From positions 1 through 34,589 of the forward strand of contig JAFRWU010000060.1 in NCBI GenBank assembly GCA_017441705.1: a stretch of 34,589 nt of DNA, in the 5' to 3' direction. The DNA is from Clostridia bacterium (lineage in GTDB: Bacteria > Bacillota > Clostridia > Oscillospirales > QAMX01). The position numbers were made by a program, and so were the translations under genes. This document shows, piece after piece, positions 16,572-24,000 of this stretch (positions are counted from its first letter, which is position 1; every line of letters starts with the position of its first letter). The notes under the pieces were generated by a model that did no database searches, was not told the origin of the DNA, and was given only the letters and a program-made list of their open reading frames with translations.

Positions 16572-16598
16572 CCGCTCAGGGCATCGCCCTTAATTGAC

Positions 16599-19500
16599 TC
16601 ACAGCTCTTCCACCGTGGGATCGGTGAGGACGCCGAATTTTTTGAGGTTGTACTGATAGGACCAGGCGTCGCCCTCGGAGCGGAAAGCGTCGGGTCCGAT
16701 CCAGCTGCGTTTCGGATCCGAAAGATGGAGCGGCCCGAAGGAGTTGACCCGGTTGCCCCACGCCTTGAGTCCGATCACGTGTTTCCCGGCGGGGACGCCT
16801 CCGACGGTCAGCGTATACGGCGCGTAGACGATATTGCCCTTATCCTCCCCGTCGATCTCCACCGAGAGGAGTCCCGCCCGGTACTGCGGGACGTGGAACG
16901 AAAGGTCGCCGCCCTCCGTCTCGGCGTCGAAGAGATAGGTGACGCTGGAGCCGTAGAAGGGGAATCCCTCTGCCGCGAGATCGCCGAAGGCGATCTTTTC
17001 CGGTCTTGCCGTCAGGGAGGCGTTCTTCCCGCGAAGCTCCACGCCGAAATCGCCCAGCAGGAAAGCGTTTTCGATGTTGGCGCGGCGATTGAAGGGGATA
17101 TCCACCGTGAGGACGTTTTCACCCTTCCGGATCGGAGGCAGATCCAGCGTGAGGATCGATCTGTCCGTATAGAACCCGGTCACGACGTTCGGCACTTTTT
17201 CCCCGTTCAGCGCGATGGCCGAGGTATCGCCGTCCTCGATGGCAAGGCGTACGCCGGCAAATTCCCGGTCGCTTTCAAAGGTGAAGCGAAGATGCGCCGT
17301 GTGCAGGAACGGCTCCTCCGGGATGACCCAGGGCTGGGCCACGGCGTCCATGCGGGACGGCCAGCCGAGGACTTTGCGCATCTTGTTGTCGGCGCGCAGG
17401 AGCTCCTCCGCGGGATGAAAATCCTCTTCGTCCAGGGCGTATTCCGCCGTATCCAGGACGAAGACGTTCTCCTCGTCCAGCTTGTAGTCGAGAAGCGCCG
17501 GGACCGGGAGCTTTTTGCCCCCTTCGGCCGCCTTCTTCTCCGCCGGGACCGGTTCTCCGCCCTCCTCCAGGAAGTAGAGGCGGGAATCGTGATCGAAGAG
17601 GGTCTCGCGGATCGTGGTGATCCCGTTCCCGGTCTCCGCGGGGCAGGGGCCGATCTCACCGGTCAGGGTGTCGTAAAGGGTGACTTTGAATTCTCCGGCG
17701 AGGCGGATGGTCACGTCGCGTCCCGCGGGGATGTCGGGGTTTTCGGGCTTGCGGCCGTTCGCAATAAAGAGCCAGTACCCCCGGTTGTCCTTTCTCATAC
17801 GGGTCAGAAGGTTTTCGGTCATCGCGCCGTTGGCCGCGCGGATCCCGACCATGCGCTCGCTTTCCAGAGCCTCCAGGAGCGCCATTTTGTCGAAGGAAAC
17901 GCACTCGCTTCTCTCCGCAAGCTTCTTCGCCCGGTCGTTCGGGACCGCGTCCACCAGATGCGGGATCCTTCCGGCAAAGATCAGCCGCCCGCCCGCGTCA
18001 CGGAAGGCCTCCAGGCGGTCGAGAGTCGTGGAGCGGATGGTTTCCATGTCGGGGACGACGACGGTTTCGTACTGCATCCGCCCCACCGGGAGCGGAGCCG
18101 CGCCTTTTTCGCACAGTCCGGGCAGATTGGATTCTGCGATGTAGTCAAAATCCAGCGTGCCGAAAAGGAGCCATTCGATGAAGTTCTGGAAATTCTCGTC
18201 CATCCTGTCGCGGGCAAGGCGGGTTTGTTCTCCCGGGCCCCAGTGGAGCCAGTAGCTTTCGATGGGATGGATCACGCCGATCTTCACGAGAGGTTCGCCG
18301 CGGGTCATGGCCGCGGCCACACGGGCGAAATGATCCTCCACGTAAGCGTATTTTTCATGCCAGGGCACCTGATAGTTGATCGAAGCGGGGTAATCGCGTT
18401 TGGCCTCCCCCTTCATGGAGACCCAGGAAAGGTGCGGCACCCGCATGGTGACGCCCAGAGCCGCCTGCCAGTCGCCCTGCGTCTTGTGTCCGCGGAAATC
18501 GAAATCCCAGTTCGTGACGCCGTAAAGCTCCGAAAGCACGCCGGGCATGCCGTACTGGTTGACGGCGGAGGCAGTCTGCTTCACGGTGGTGTATTCATAC
18601 CTGTCGCAGAGCATATCCACGCCGGCCAGCCCGAAGGAACGATAGGAGCGCATGGCTTCGCCCAGCGCAGCGGTCTGACTTTCCAGCGTCGGCTCCTCCA
18701 TCATGTGGCCGGTGAGCATCAGATTGTGATCCCGGCACCATTTGCCGCAGTTGTCGGCAAACGCCGAGGCAAAGCGTTCGGCGATATGGTCGTGATAGCG
18801 GTAGCGCGTCACGGACGGCGCGCTTCCCGGAAGGTCCCAGATGATCTCCGGCAGCTTTTCCAGAAGCCCGTCGCCGTAGGCGGCGCGGTAGGTCTCGGGC
18901 AGATCGTCGGTCCAGGGAAGAGTGACGTCGGTTTTGTCGTGCGCAAAATTCAGGGTCGTTTTGTGGGAGAACTGCGGCTCGTCGGTGAAAATGGCGGGAA
19001 CGGCTCCTCCGAAATCGTCGCCTACGGTCTTGAGATAGGCCTCGTAGGTAATATCGATAAAGCGGTCCATGGCCTTTTTGTCGAGAGTGTTGACGTAGGT
19101 CTGGTTGTTGTACCAGGGATTGGGATTCGGCGTCTCCATATAGGCGTACCAGACGTCGCCCTCCGCCTCTTCCCCGTCGGCAAGAAGCTTATAGGAGGAG
19201 AGATAGCCGGCCTCGTCCAGTCTGACGGCGTAACGCGCGACGAGCTTCCCGTTCCCGGTGCGCACCGCTTTGGCGGAGGAGGAGAGCGTGTCGAAGGAGG
19301 CGCCGTCCTCTTCGTAGGAACGCGGTGTGAAAAGGAGATACCGGGCCCGGTATTCCGGATCCCTGGTCACGTAACCGCCCGCCGCTCCGGAGGGCCAGCG
19401 GTCCTCGTCGTAAAGCCAGCCGAGCATTTTTTCGGATTTGAACTTTTCCACGCAGGATTTGATCAGATCCATGTATTCGTCGCTGAGATAGGTGGTGGCC

Positions 19501-19688
19501 ATGCCGGTGCGCACGTGCATGTGCGCGCCGCCGAAGCCCATTTTCTTCAGGACCTCGATCTGGCGGAGAAGCTCGTCCTTTTCCAGCCCGCAGTTCCACG
19601 CCCAGAAGGGAGCGCCGCGGAAATCGGAGGTTGGATTCCTGAAAAGCTCCGGGGAAAGCTTTTCGGTCTTTTTGGCGTCGTAGATCAT
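16599..19688 (-). CDS. GH106-like glycoside hydrolase (putative alpha-L-rhamnosidase)
   Basis: A 1029-residue protein of the large GH106-type family. The N-terminal TIM-barrel-like region has FRGAPFWAWNCGLEK, GGAHMHVRTGM and WLYDEDRWPSGAAGG, and further on IFTDEPQFS and LTGHMMEEPTLESQ with acidic residues that could be catalytic. The central and C-terminal parts contain jelly-roll carbohydrate-binding-type domains (for example AIALNGEKVP, as in galactose-binding folds). No signal peptide, so action on imported rhamnosides is likely. The start at 19688 is 8 bases after AAAAAGGAG. It is a single-gene unit with its own promoter, possible operator and terminator. Family assignment is by motif resemblance; an unclassified sister family is possible. 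Confidence 0.72.
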   Translation of the reverse strand: MIYDAKKTEKLSPELFRNPTSDFRGAPFWAWNCGLEKDELLRQIEVLKKMGFGGAHMHVRTGMATTYLSDEYMDLIKSCVEKFKSEKMLGWLYDEDRWPSGAAGGYVTRDPEYRARYLLFTPRSYEEDGASFDTLSSSAKAVRTGNGKLVARYAVRLDEAGYLSSYKLLADGEEAEGDVWYAYMETPNPNPWYNNQTYVNTLDKKAMDRFIDITYEAYLKTVGDDFGGAVPAIFTDEPQFSHKTTLNFAHDKTDVTLPWTDDLPETYRAAYGDGLLEKLPEIIWDLPGSAPSVTRYRYHDHIAERFASAFADNCGKWCRDHNLMLTGHMMEEPTLESQTAALGEAMRSYRSFGLAGVDMLCDRYEYTTVKQTASAVNQYGMPGVLSELYGVTNWDFDFRGHKTQGDWQAALGVTMRVPHLSWVSMKGEAKRDYPASINYQVPWHEKYAYVEDHFARVAAAMTRGEPLVKIGVIHPIESYWLHWGPGEQTRLARDRMDENFQNFIEWLLFGTLDFDYIAESNLPGLCEKGAAPLPVGRMQYETVVVPDMETIRSTTLDRLEAFRDAGGRLIFAGRIPHLVDAVPNDRAKKLAERSECVSFDKMALLEALESERMVGIRAANGAMTENLLTRMRKDNRGYWLFIANGRKPENPDIPAGRDVTIRLAGEFKVTLYDTLTGEIGPCPAETGNGITTIRETLFDHDSRLYFLEEGGEPVPAEKKAAEGGKKLPVPALLDYKLDEENVFVLDTAEYALDEEDFHPAEELLRADNKMRKVLGWPSRMDAVAQPWVIPEEPFLHTAHLRFTFESDREFAGVRLAIEDGDTSAIALNGEKVPNVVTGFYTDRSILTLDLPPIRKGENVLTVDIPFNRRANIENAFLLGDFGVELRGKNASLTARPEKIAFGDLAAEGFPFYGSSVTYLFDAETEGGDLSFHVPQYRAGLLSVEIDGEDKGNIVYAPYTLTVGGVPAGKHVIGLKAWGNRVNSFGPLHLSDPKRSWIGPDAFRSEGDAWSYQYNLKKFGVLTDPTVEEL

Positions 19689-19730
19689 ATCGTTTTCTCC
19701 TTTTTCGGGAAAATAGAGGGGTCCGCGGAC

Positions 19731-19763
19731 GGGCCGGCTCCGCTTTGCCGGAGCAGAGGGCCC
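19731..19763 (-). promoter_or_regulatory. 5' leader hairpin of the GH106-like mRNA
   Basis: Minus strand GGGCC (19763-19759) pairs with GGCCC (19735-19731), and GCTCCG with CGGAGC inside, loop GCAAAG. It sits within a few bases of the predicted start point (about 19766), so it may shield the 5' end of the message. Confidence 0.6.
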
Positions 19764-19772
19764 GCTGTTTTT

Positions 19773-19801
19773 ATTCTATCACAGAAATCCCCTCCGCGCA
19801 A
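19773..19801 (-). promoter_or_regulatory. Promoter of the GH106-like gene
   Basis: Minus strand TTGCGC (19801-19796), a 17-base spacer and TAGAAT (19778-19773). It is one of two divergent promoters in the gene-free stretch 19689-20000. Confidence 0.7.
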
Positions 19802-19820
19802 GAAATCCCGGCGGGATTTC
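19784..19820. promoter_or_regulatory. Candidate operator: GAAATCCC repeats
   Basis: GAAATCCC occurs at 19784-19791 and 19802-19809, and its complement GGGATTTC at 19813-19820. The last two form a perfect inverted repeat with a 3-base centre, just upstream of the -35 box, and the first copy lies in the promoter spacer. This looks like a regulator site; no regulator gene is next to it. Confidence 0.5.
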
Positions 19821-19888
19821 CTGCGGCAAAGCGTTGTTTCTATCGCGCGAAAGAAGGGAAAATGACGCGTCAAGCCCGCCCGCCATTC

Positions 19889-19917
19889 TTGACAAGCGTA
19901 TCGGTTGATGATATAAT
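19889..19917 (+). promoter_or_regulatory. Consensus promoter of the IscU-like/GGGtGRT pair
   Basis: TTGACA (19889-19894), a 17-base spacer and TATAAT (19912-19917): a perfect vegetative consensus, predicting strong constitutive expression. About 77 bases of leader follow before the TTG start. Confidence 0.9.
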
Positions 19918-20000
19918 ACAAAAGCTAAAACGCTGTTATGCGCCGCGTTTTCCGGATTATGGATGCATGGCGGCAATCGTTATGAAAGGGGTTCTTCAAA

Positions 20001-20693
20001 TTGAACTACACCAGTGAAGTTGAAAACATGTGTTGCGTCGCAAAAGGCGCAAACCATGGTCCCGCTCCGATCCCCGAAGAGGGCAAGTGGGTCAAAGCAA
20101 CCGAGATCAAAGACATTTCCGGCCTGACGCACGGCGTCGGCTGGTGCGCCCCGCAGCAGGGAGCCTGCAAGCTCACGCTGAACGTGAAAAACGGCGTCAT
20201 CGAAGAGGCTCTTGTGGAAACCCTGGGATGCAGCGGTATGACCCATTCCGCCGCCATGGCTTCCGAGATCCTGCCCGGCAAGACCATCCTGGAAGCGCTG
20301 AACACCGACCTCGTCTGCGACGCCATCAACGTCGCCATGCGCGAGCTTTTCCTGCAGATCGTTTACGGCCGCACCCAGACCGCTTTCTCTGAGGACGGCC
20401 TTCCCGTGGGCGCCAGCCTCGAAGACCTCGGCAAGGGCCTGCGCAGCCAGGTCGGCACCAACTTCGGCACGCGCGCCAAGGGCGCCCGCTATCTGGAGAT
20501 CGCCGAAGGCTACGTCACCCGCGTCGCTCTGGATGCGGACAATCAGACCATCGGTTACGAATTCGTCCACATGGGCAAAATGATGGAAGCCATCAAAAAG
20601 GGCGTTGACGCCAACGAGGCTCTGAAGGCCGCCACCGGAACCTACGGCCGCTTCAAGGAAGCCGCGAAGTATATCGACCCCAGAAAAGAATAA
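20001..20693 (+). CDS. IscU/NifU-like iron-sulfur scaffold-type protein
   Basis: A 230-residue protein whose middle resembles the IscU/NifU scaffold fold: APQQGACKLTLNV, then LGCSGMTHSAAMASEIL, matches the order APxCGDxxKLxIKV then YGCGSAIASSS of IscU. Cysteines are C11, C12, C49, C56, C77 and C106. C77 aligns with the second IscU ligand, while the first is shifted (C49/C56 instead of CGD) and the HCS third ligand is not found. So Fe-S or metal binding is plausible but with a different ligand set. The TTG start at 20001 follows AAAGGGG by 9 bases. It is 16 bases before the GGGtGRT gene, its usual partner in anaerobes. Function unknown beyond this. Confidence 0.75.
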   Translation: MNYTSEVENMCCVAKGANHGPAPIPEEGKWVKATEIKDISGLTHGVGWCAPQQGACKLTLNVKNGVIEEALVETLGCSGMTHSAAMASEILPGKTILEALNTDLVCDAINVAMRELFLQIVYGRTQTAFSEDGLPVGASLEDLGKGLRSQVGTNFGTRAKGARYLEIAEGYVTRVALDADNQTIGYEFVHMGKMMEAIKKGVDANEALKAATGTYGRFKEAAKYIDPRKE

Positions 20694-20709
20694 GGAGGAG
20701 GACGAAAAC

Positions 20710-21711
20710 ATGGCACTTTTTGAGAATTACGAAAGAAGAATCGATAAGGTCAACGCCGTCCTCGCCGAATATGGGATCGGCTCCGTGGAAGAATGCGCCG
20801 AGATCTGCAAGTCGGTCGGTATCGACCCCTACACCATCGTGAAGGAAACCCAGCCCATCGCCTTTGAGGACGCCTGCTGGGCTTACACCGTCGGCGCGGC
20901 CATCGCCATCAAAAAGAACGTGAAAACCGCCGCCGAAGCCGCCGAAGCACTCGGCATCGGCCTTCAGGCCTTCTGCATCCCCGGCTCGGTCGCCGACAAC
21001 CGCAAGGTCGGTCTGGGCCACGGCAATCTGGGCGCGATGCTTCTGTCCGAAGATACCGCATGCTTCGCCTTCCTGGCGGGCCACGAGTCCTTCGCGGCCG
21101 CCGAGGGCGCCATCAAGATCGCCAACAACGCCAACAAGGTCCGCAAGAATCCCCTGCGGGTCATTCTGAACGGTCTCGGCAAGGACGCCGCCATGATCAT
21201 CTCCCGCATCAACGGCTTCACCTATGTGCAGACCGAATACGATTATTTCACCGGCGAGCTGAAGATCGTCAAGGAATACAAGTACTCCGACGGCGACCGC
21301 GCGCAGGTTCGCTGCTACGGTGCGGACGACGTGCGTGAAGGCGTTGCCATCATGCATAAAGAGGGCGTGGACATCTCCATCACCGGCAACTCCACCAACC
21401 CCACCCGCTTCCAGCATCCCGTGGCCGGCACCTACAAGAAGGAATGCACCGAGCTCGGAAAGAAATACTTCTCGGTCGCTTCCGGCGGCGGCACCGGCCG
21501 TACCCTGCATCCCGACAACATGGCCGCCGGCCCCGCTTCCTACGGCATGACCGACACCATGGGCCGCATGCATTCCGACGCCCAGTTCGCGGGTTCCTCC
21601 TCGGTCCCGGCGCACGTCGAAATGATGGGCTTCATCGGCATGGGCAACAACCCGATGGTCGGCGCCACCGTCGCCACCGCCGTCGCGGTCGACAAGGCCA
21701 TCAACGCGTAA
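20710..21711 (+). CDS. GGGtGRT family protein
   Basis: A 333-residue member of the GGGtGRT family, named for the glycine-rich signature seen here at residues 259-265 (GGGTGRT), followed by LHPDNMAAGPASYGMTDTMG. Other conserved-looking parts are GSVADNRKVGLGHGNLGAM (about 92-110) and ITGNSTNPTRFQHP. There are seven cysteines (C29, C33, C56, C89, C118, C202, C246). No membrane segment or signal peptide. The start has AGGAGGAGG upstream. The family has no established function that I know; the fixed pairing with an IscU-like protein hints at metal or Fe-S chemistry. Confidence 0.88.
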   Translation: MALFENYERRIDKVNAVLAEYGIGSVEECAEICKSVGIDPYTIVKETQPIAFEDACWAYTVGAAIAIKKNVKTAAEAAEALGIGLQAFCIPGSVADNRKVGLGHGNLGAMLLSEDTACFAFLAGHESFAAAEGAIKIANNANKVRKNPLRVILNGLGKDAAMIISRINGFTYVQTEYDYFTGELKIVKEYKYSDGDRAQVRCYGADDVREGVAIMHKEGVDISITGNSTNPTRFQHPVAGTYKKECTELGKKYFSVASGGGTGRTLHPDNMAAGPASYGMTDTMGRMHSDAQFAGSSSVPAHVEMMGFIGMGNNPMVGATVATAVAVDKAINA

Positions 21712-21740
21712 TCCTTTTCAGCGCTCTCAAAAACGATTTG

Positions 21741-21771
21741 CTCCCCGGCCCTTTCCGGCCGGGGAGCTTTT
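21741..21771 (+). terminator. Intrinsic terminator of the GGGtGRT operon
   Basis: CTCCCCGGCC (21741-21750) pairs with GGCCGGGGAG (21757-21766), loop CTTTCC, then CTTTT. It lies 30 bases after the stop. Confidence 0.9.
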
Positions 21772-21822
21772 CATTCGGATCCTTCAGCGTTCGCAGAGGG
21801 AAACGATGCGCGGAAGGAAAAT

Positions 21823-21857
21823 CCCCGCGGCTTTGAAAGCCGCGGGGGTCTTTCTTT
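21823..21857. terminator. Bidirectional terminator-like hairpin between convergent genes
   Basis: CCCCGCGGCTT (21823-21833) and AAGCCGCGGGG (21837-21847) with loop TGA. On the plus strand GTCTTTCTTT follows; on the minus strand ATTTTCC follows. It probably ends the zinc-ribbon transcript and backs up the operon terminator. Confidence 0.75.
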
Positions 21858-21876
21858 CAGATTCCCGGAAAGCCGA

Positions 21877-22155
21877 TCAGGCTTCTCCTCTCATCTTCGC
21901 GAAGCATTCGCTGCAGTACACCGGGCGGTCGGTCTTGGGTTCGAAGGGAACCTTCGCTTCCTTGCCGCAGGCGGCGCAGGTGGCGGTGAAATACTCGCGG
22001 GGACCGCGGGCCGCGTTCTTGCGGGCGGCTCTGCAGTTCTTGCATCTCTGGGGCTCGTTCTGGAAGCCGCGCTCAGCGTAGAATTCCTGTTCGCCGGCGG
22101 TGAAAACGAATTCGGCTCCGCATTCTTTGCATACGAGTGTCTTGTCCTGGTACAT
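21877..22155 (-). CDS. Small zinc-ribbon protein
   Basis: A 92-residue protein with four CxxC pairs: C9/C12 (CKEC), C38/C41 (CKNC), C60/C63 (CAAC) and C81/C84 (CSEC), enough for two zinc sites. It belongs to the small zinc-ribbon proteins common in Clostridia, for which no function is established. It starts at 22155, 8 bases after GAGAGG. Immediately before that ribosome site lies a tRNA 3'-end-like sequence. A terminator hairpin follows the stop. It may be cotranscribed with the sigma-factor gene upstream, as no clear promoter is seen between them. Confidence 0.8.
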   Translation of the reverse strand: MYQDKTLVCKECGAEFVFTAGEQEFYAERGFQNEPQRCKNCRAARKNAARGPREYFTATCAACGKEAKVPFEPKTDRPVYCSECFAKMRGEA

Positions 22156-22171
22156 TTGGTAAACCTCTCTT

Positions 22172-22199
22172 TGGTGCCCCGAACGGGTTCGAACCCGTT
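22172..22199 (-). other. tRNA 3'-end-like sequence (T-arm, discriminator, CCA)
   Basis: Minus strand ACGGG-TTCGAAC-CCGT has the T-stem and the invariant TTCGA loop, followed by TCGGGGC, A and CCA, exactly the spacing of a tRNA from position 49 to 76. The 18 bases 22182-22199 are also a perfect palindrome. Counting back 76 bases reaches GCCCTTG (from 22247), which pairs only in part with TCGGGGC. There is no proper D-arm, anticodon arm or U8, so this is not a working tRNA gene. It could be a relic, an attachment site, or a chance operator palindrome. Confidence 0.45.
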
Positions 22200-22249
22200 G
22201 ATAGATGCGTCGTTTGCTTCTTCTTCCGCGGGTCTTCTGCCAAGGGCAT

Positions 22250-22283
22250 TAAAATATATTGCATAACGGGTTTTGCCCGGTTA
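22250..22283 (-). terminator. Weak terminator-like hairpin after the sigma-H-like gene
   Basis: Minus strand TAAC-C-GGG, loop CAAAA, CCC-GTTA (22283-22264) with one bulged base, followed by an A/T-rich tail that includes TATATTTT. It lies just after the stop at 22290; partial readthrough into the zinc-ribbon gene is likely. Confidence 0.45.
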
Positions 22284-22289
22284 CGCCGA

Positions 22290-22898
22290 TCACGGCGCCG
22301 GCCGGATCTTTTCGGATTTGGTCCGGATCCGGTACATGGCGTTCTGGACGGCCTTTTTTCCGCTTTTCAGGCGGACGGCCATTTCATCGAAGCTGTACCC
22401 CTCCAGATAAGAGGTCAGCACGCGGTCTTCAAACGGGGAAAGCGTCTTGCGGATCTCCGCCACCAGCCGCTCCATTTCATCCCGGTAGATCACGATCTCG
22501 TCGATCGGGAGCTCGGTGGGATCCGAAAGCGTTTCCGACGATTCGTCCAGCGGGAGCAGATCTTCTTCCGGTACGTTTTTCTTCCGGCTGTTTCTTTCCA
22601 CCGCCTGGCAAAGCTTTCTGTATACGCAGGTCTTTGCGTACGCGCCGAAATAGGGAGAACGCGCGGAATCGTAAGTCCGGATCGCTTTGATCAGACCCAG
22701 GGTCCCCTCCTGAAGGAAATCCTCCGCTTCCCATCCGGCAAGATACAGCGGCCGCGCCAGCGATCTGACCAGAGGAAGATATCTTCTGACCAGCTCGGTC
22801 TCCGCCTCCGCCGCGTCCGGATCGGAGGATTGCGCCTTTCGGATCAGCGTCAGGACCTCGTCCGGAAAGCCGGGCTCTTCTCTCTCGTCCAATGCCAT
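22290..22898 (-). CDS. Sigma-70-family factor, sigma-H-like
   Basis: A 202-residue sigma factor with region 2 (LAGWEAEDFLQEGTLGLIKA) and region 4 (LSPFEDRVLTSYLEGYSFDE, then a helix-turn-helix) and a short spacer between, as in SigH (Spo0H), the early-sporulation and transition-phase factor. SRKKNVPEEDLLPLDE resembles SigH after region 2. The frame extends to an ATG at 22949, but the -10 box of its promoter ends at 22958, so that ATG would be almost at the 5' end of the message. The ATG at 22898 has AAAGGG 5 bases upstream and is preferred. It diverges from spoIIGA-sigE. Assignment as SigH is by resemblance. Confidence 0.75.
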   Translation of the reverse strand: MALDEREEPGFPDEVLTLIRKAQSSDPDAAEAETELVRRYLPLVRSLARPLYLAGWEAEDFLQEGTLGLIKAIRTYDSARSPYFGAYAKTCVYRKLCQAVERNSRKKNVPEEDLLPLDESSETLSDPTELPIDEIVIYRDEMERLVAEIRKTLSPFEDRVLTSYLEGYSFDEMAVRLKSGKKAVQNAMYRIRTKSEKIRPAP

Positions 22899-22957
22899 TT
22901 TCGCCCTTTCGACTTCCGGGAAGGAAGAATACGCATACGCACACTGCATCGTGGTTT

Positions 22958-22986
22958 ATTATGACACAAACATATTCCCTTGTCAA
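22958..22986 (-). promoter_or_regulatory. Promoter of the sigma-H-like gene
   Basis: Minus strand TTGACA (22986-22981), a 17-base spacer and CATAAT (22963-22958). The start point near 22951 leaves a leader of about 53 bases before the chosen ATG. Confidence 0.8.
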
Positions 22987-23013
22987 GAATTATTTTGTAC
23001 ATTTTATTAAATC

Positions 23014-23111
23014 GTCGAAAGTATCGAAACGACCCGTTTGGTTTTGTGCAGTTTTTTTATTTCTTTCCCATACGCTTTTCGACCGCCGCCGCAGCGGAGT
23101 CATGCTACACT
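23014..23111 (+). promoter_or_regulatory. spoIIG promoter with Spo0A-box-like sites
   Basis: An extended -10, TGCTACACT (TACACT at 23106-23111), stands 22 bases after TTCGAC (23078-23083), which overlaps the reversed 0A-box core GTCGAAAA (23083-23076). A second core, GTCGAAA, is at 23014-23020, about 100 bases before the start point. The long 22-base spacing and two 0A regions are the hallmark of the Bacillus subtilis spoIIG promoter, which uses sigma-A with phosphorylated Spo0A. The 0A matches are 7-8 bases each, so this is a prediction. Confidence 0.65.
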
Positions 23112-23135
23112 GTTCCCGCGGAAGGGGGATCGGAA

Positions 23136-23984
23136 ATGACCTATACGCTGTACGCCGACGAGGTCCTGCTTTTGAACACCGTCATCCATTATTTCCTGAT
23201 GCTCTCCTCTCTTCTGCTCGCCAGAGCGGAGGTACGCAGGTTCCGGATCCTTCTTTCCGCTCTTTTGGCGTCGGTCTATTCTCTCTTTGCCCTTCTCCCC
23301 TCTCTCGGCGCCTTCTACATACTGCCGGTGCGGATCCTCTTTCTCCTGCTCTTCTCCGCCGTCGCCGCGGGGATCCGGCGGAAGACGCTCCGCGTGGCGG
23401 CGCTGTTTCTCTTCCTGACGCTGCTCTTCGGCGGCGCGGTCCTGGCCTTCGCCTCGCTGAGCGAAGGACGCAGTCCGCTCTACCTCGCCCGCGGGACGTA
23501 CGTTCCGGTATCGCTGCGGGCCGCCGCCGTGCTTTCTTCCCTTCTATGGTATCTGGTGGCGCGGCTGTTCCGGGGAGTCGTGCCCACAAAAGCGGGGGCG
23601 ACGCGGGACGCGGTCGTGACGCTGCGGGGAAAAAGCGCGCGGCTGAAGCTTCTGATCGACACCGGCTCCGCCTTGCGGGATCCGCACAGCAACCGTCTGA
23701 CGCCGATCGTGGACCTTGCGGCGCTTTCCCCGGTCTTCTCCCCGGAGGAAGAGCGGATTCTGAGAGAAGAGCCGCCCGACCGCGCGATGCTGGCTCTGCG
23801 GCAGGCGGGGATCTCTTTCCGGCTCTTCCCGGTGCGCACGGCGGCGGGCGAAGAGATGCTGCTCGGCTTTTCGGCCGATCGGGTGACCCTTGACGGCCGG
23901 GAGAAAAAGGGAGCGGCGGTAGCGCTGGCGCGAAAAGGATTTCTGCCCGCCGAAGGGTTCGACGGGATCATCGGATGCGAATAG
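23136..23984 (+). CDS. spoIIGA: Sporulation sigma-E processing peptidase
   Basis: A 282-residue SpoIIGA, the membrane aspartic protease that removes the pro-sequence of sigma-E in the mother cell after a signal from the forespore. About five hydrophobic segments fill residues 8-150, followed by a soluble domain with [12 protein letters not shown]175 of DTGS is the probable catalytic Asp. The frame is open from 22980, but the ATG at 23136 follows GGGGG and gives the family N-terminus ([12 protein letters not shown]). It lies 16 bases before sigE, its substrate gene. Confidence 0.93.
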   Translation: MTYTLYADEVLLLNTVIHYFLMLSSLLLARAEVRRFRILLSALLASVYSLFALLPSLGAFYILPVRILFLLLFSAVAAGIRRKTLRVAALFLFLTLLFGGAVLAFASLSEGRSPLYLARGTYVPVSLRAAAVLSSLLWYLVARLFRGVVPTKAGATRDAVVTLRGKSARLKLLIDTGSALRDPHSNRLTPIVDLAALSPVFSPEEERILREEPPDRAMLALRQAGISFRLFPVRTAAGEEMLLGFSADRVTLDGREKKGAAVALARKGFLPAEGFDGIIGCE

Positions 23985-24000
23985 CGGGAGGTCTTTCGTC

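Noticed and set aside
16389-19865. A 1158-codon open frame on the plus strand opposite the GH106-like gene
   Set aside because: It is antisense to a well-supported gene, has low-complexity His/Gly/Val-rich composition and no family motif; long antisense frames are expected at this GC content.
19984-20001. Another start for the IscU-like gene, at the upstream ATG 19982
   Set aside because: It is out of frame with the protein and overlaps the ribosome site AAAGGGG; the TTG at 20001 fits spacing and family N-terminus.
22172-22247. A complete 76-base tRNA gene
   Set aside because: T-arm and CCA fit, but D-arm, anticodon arm, U8 and a full acceptor stem are missing; kept only as a tRNA-like 3' end.
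22899-22949. Sigma-H-like gene starting at 22949
   Set aside because: The promoter -10 box ends 9 bases before that ATG, leaving no room for a ribosome site; 22898 is better.
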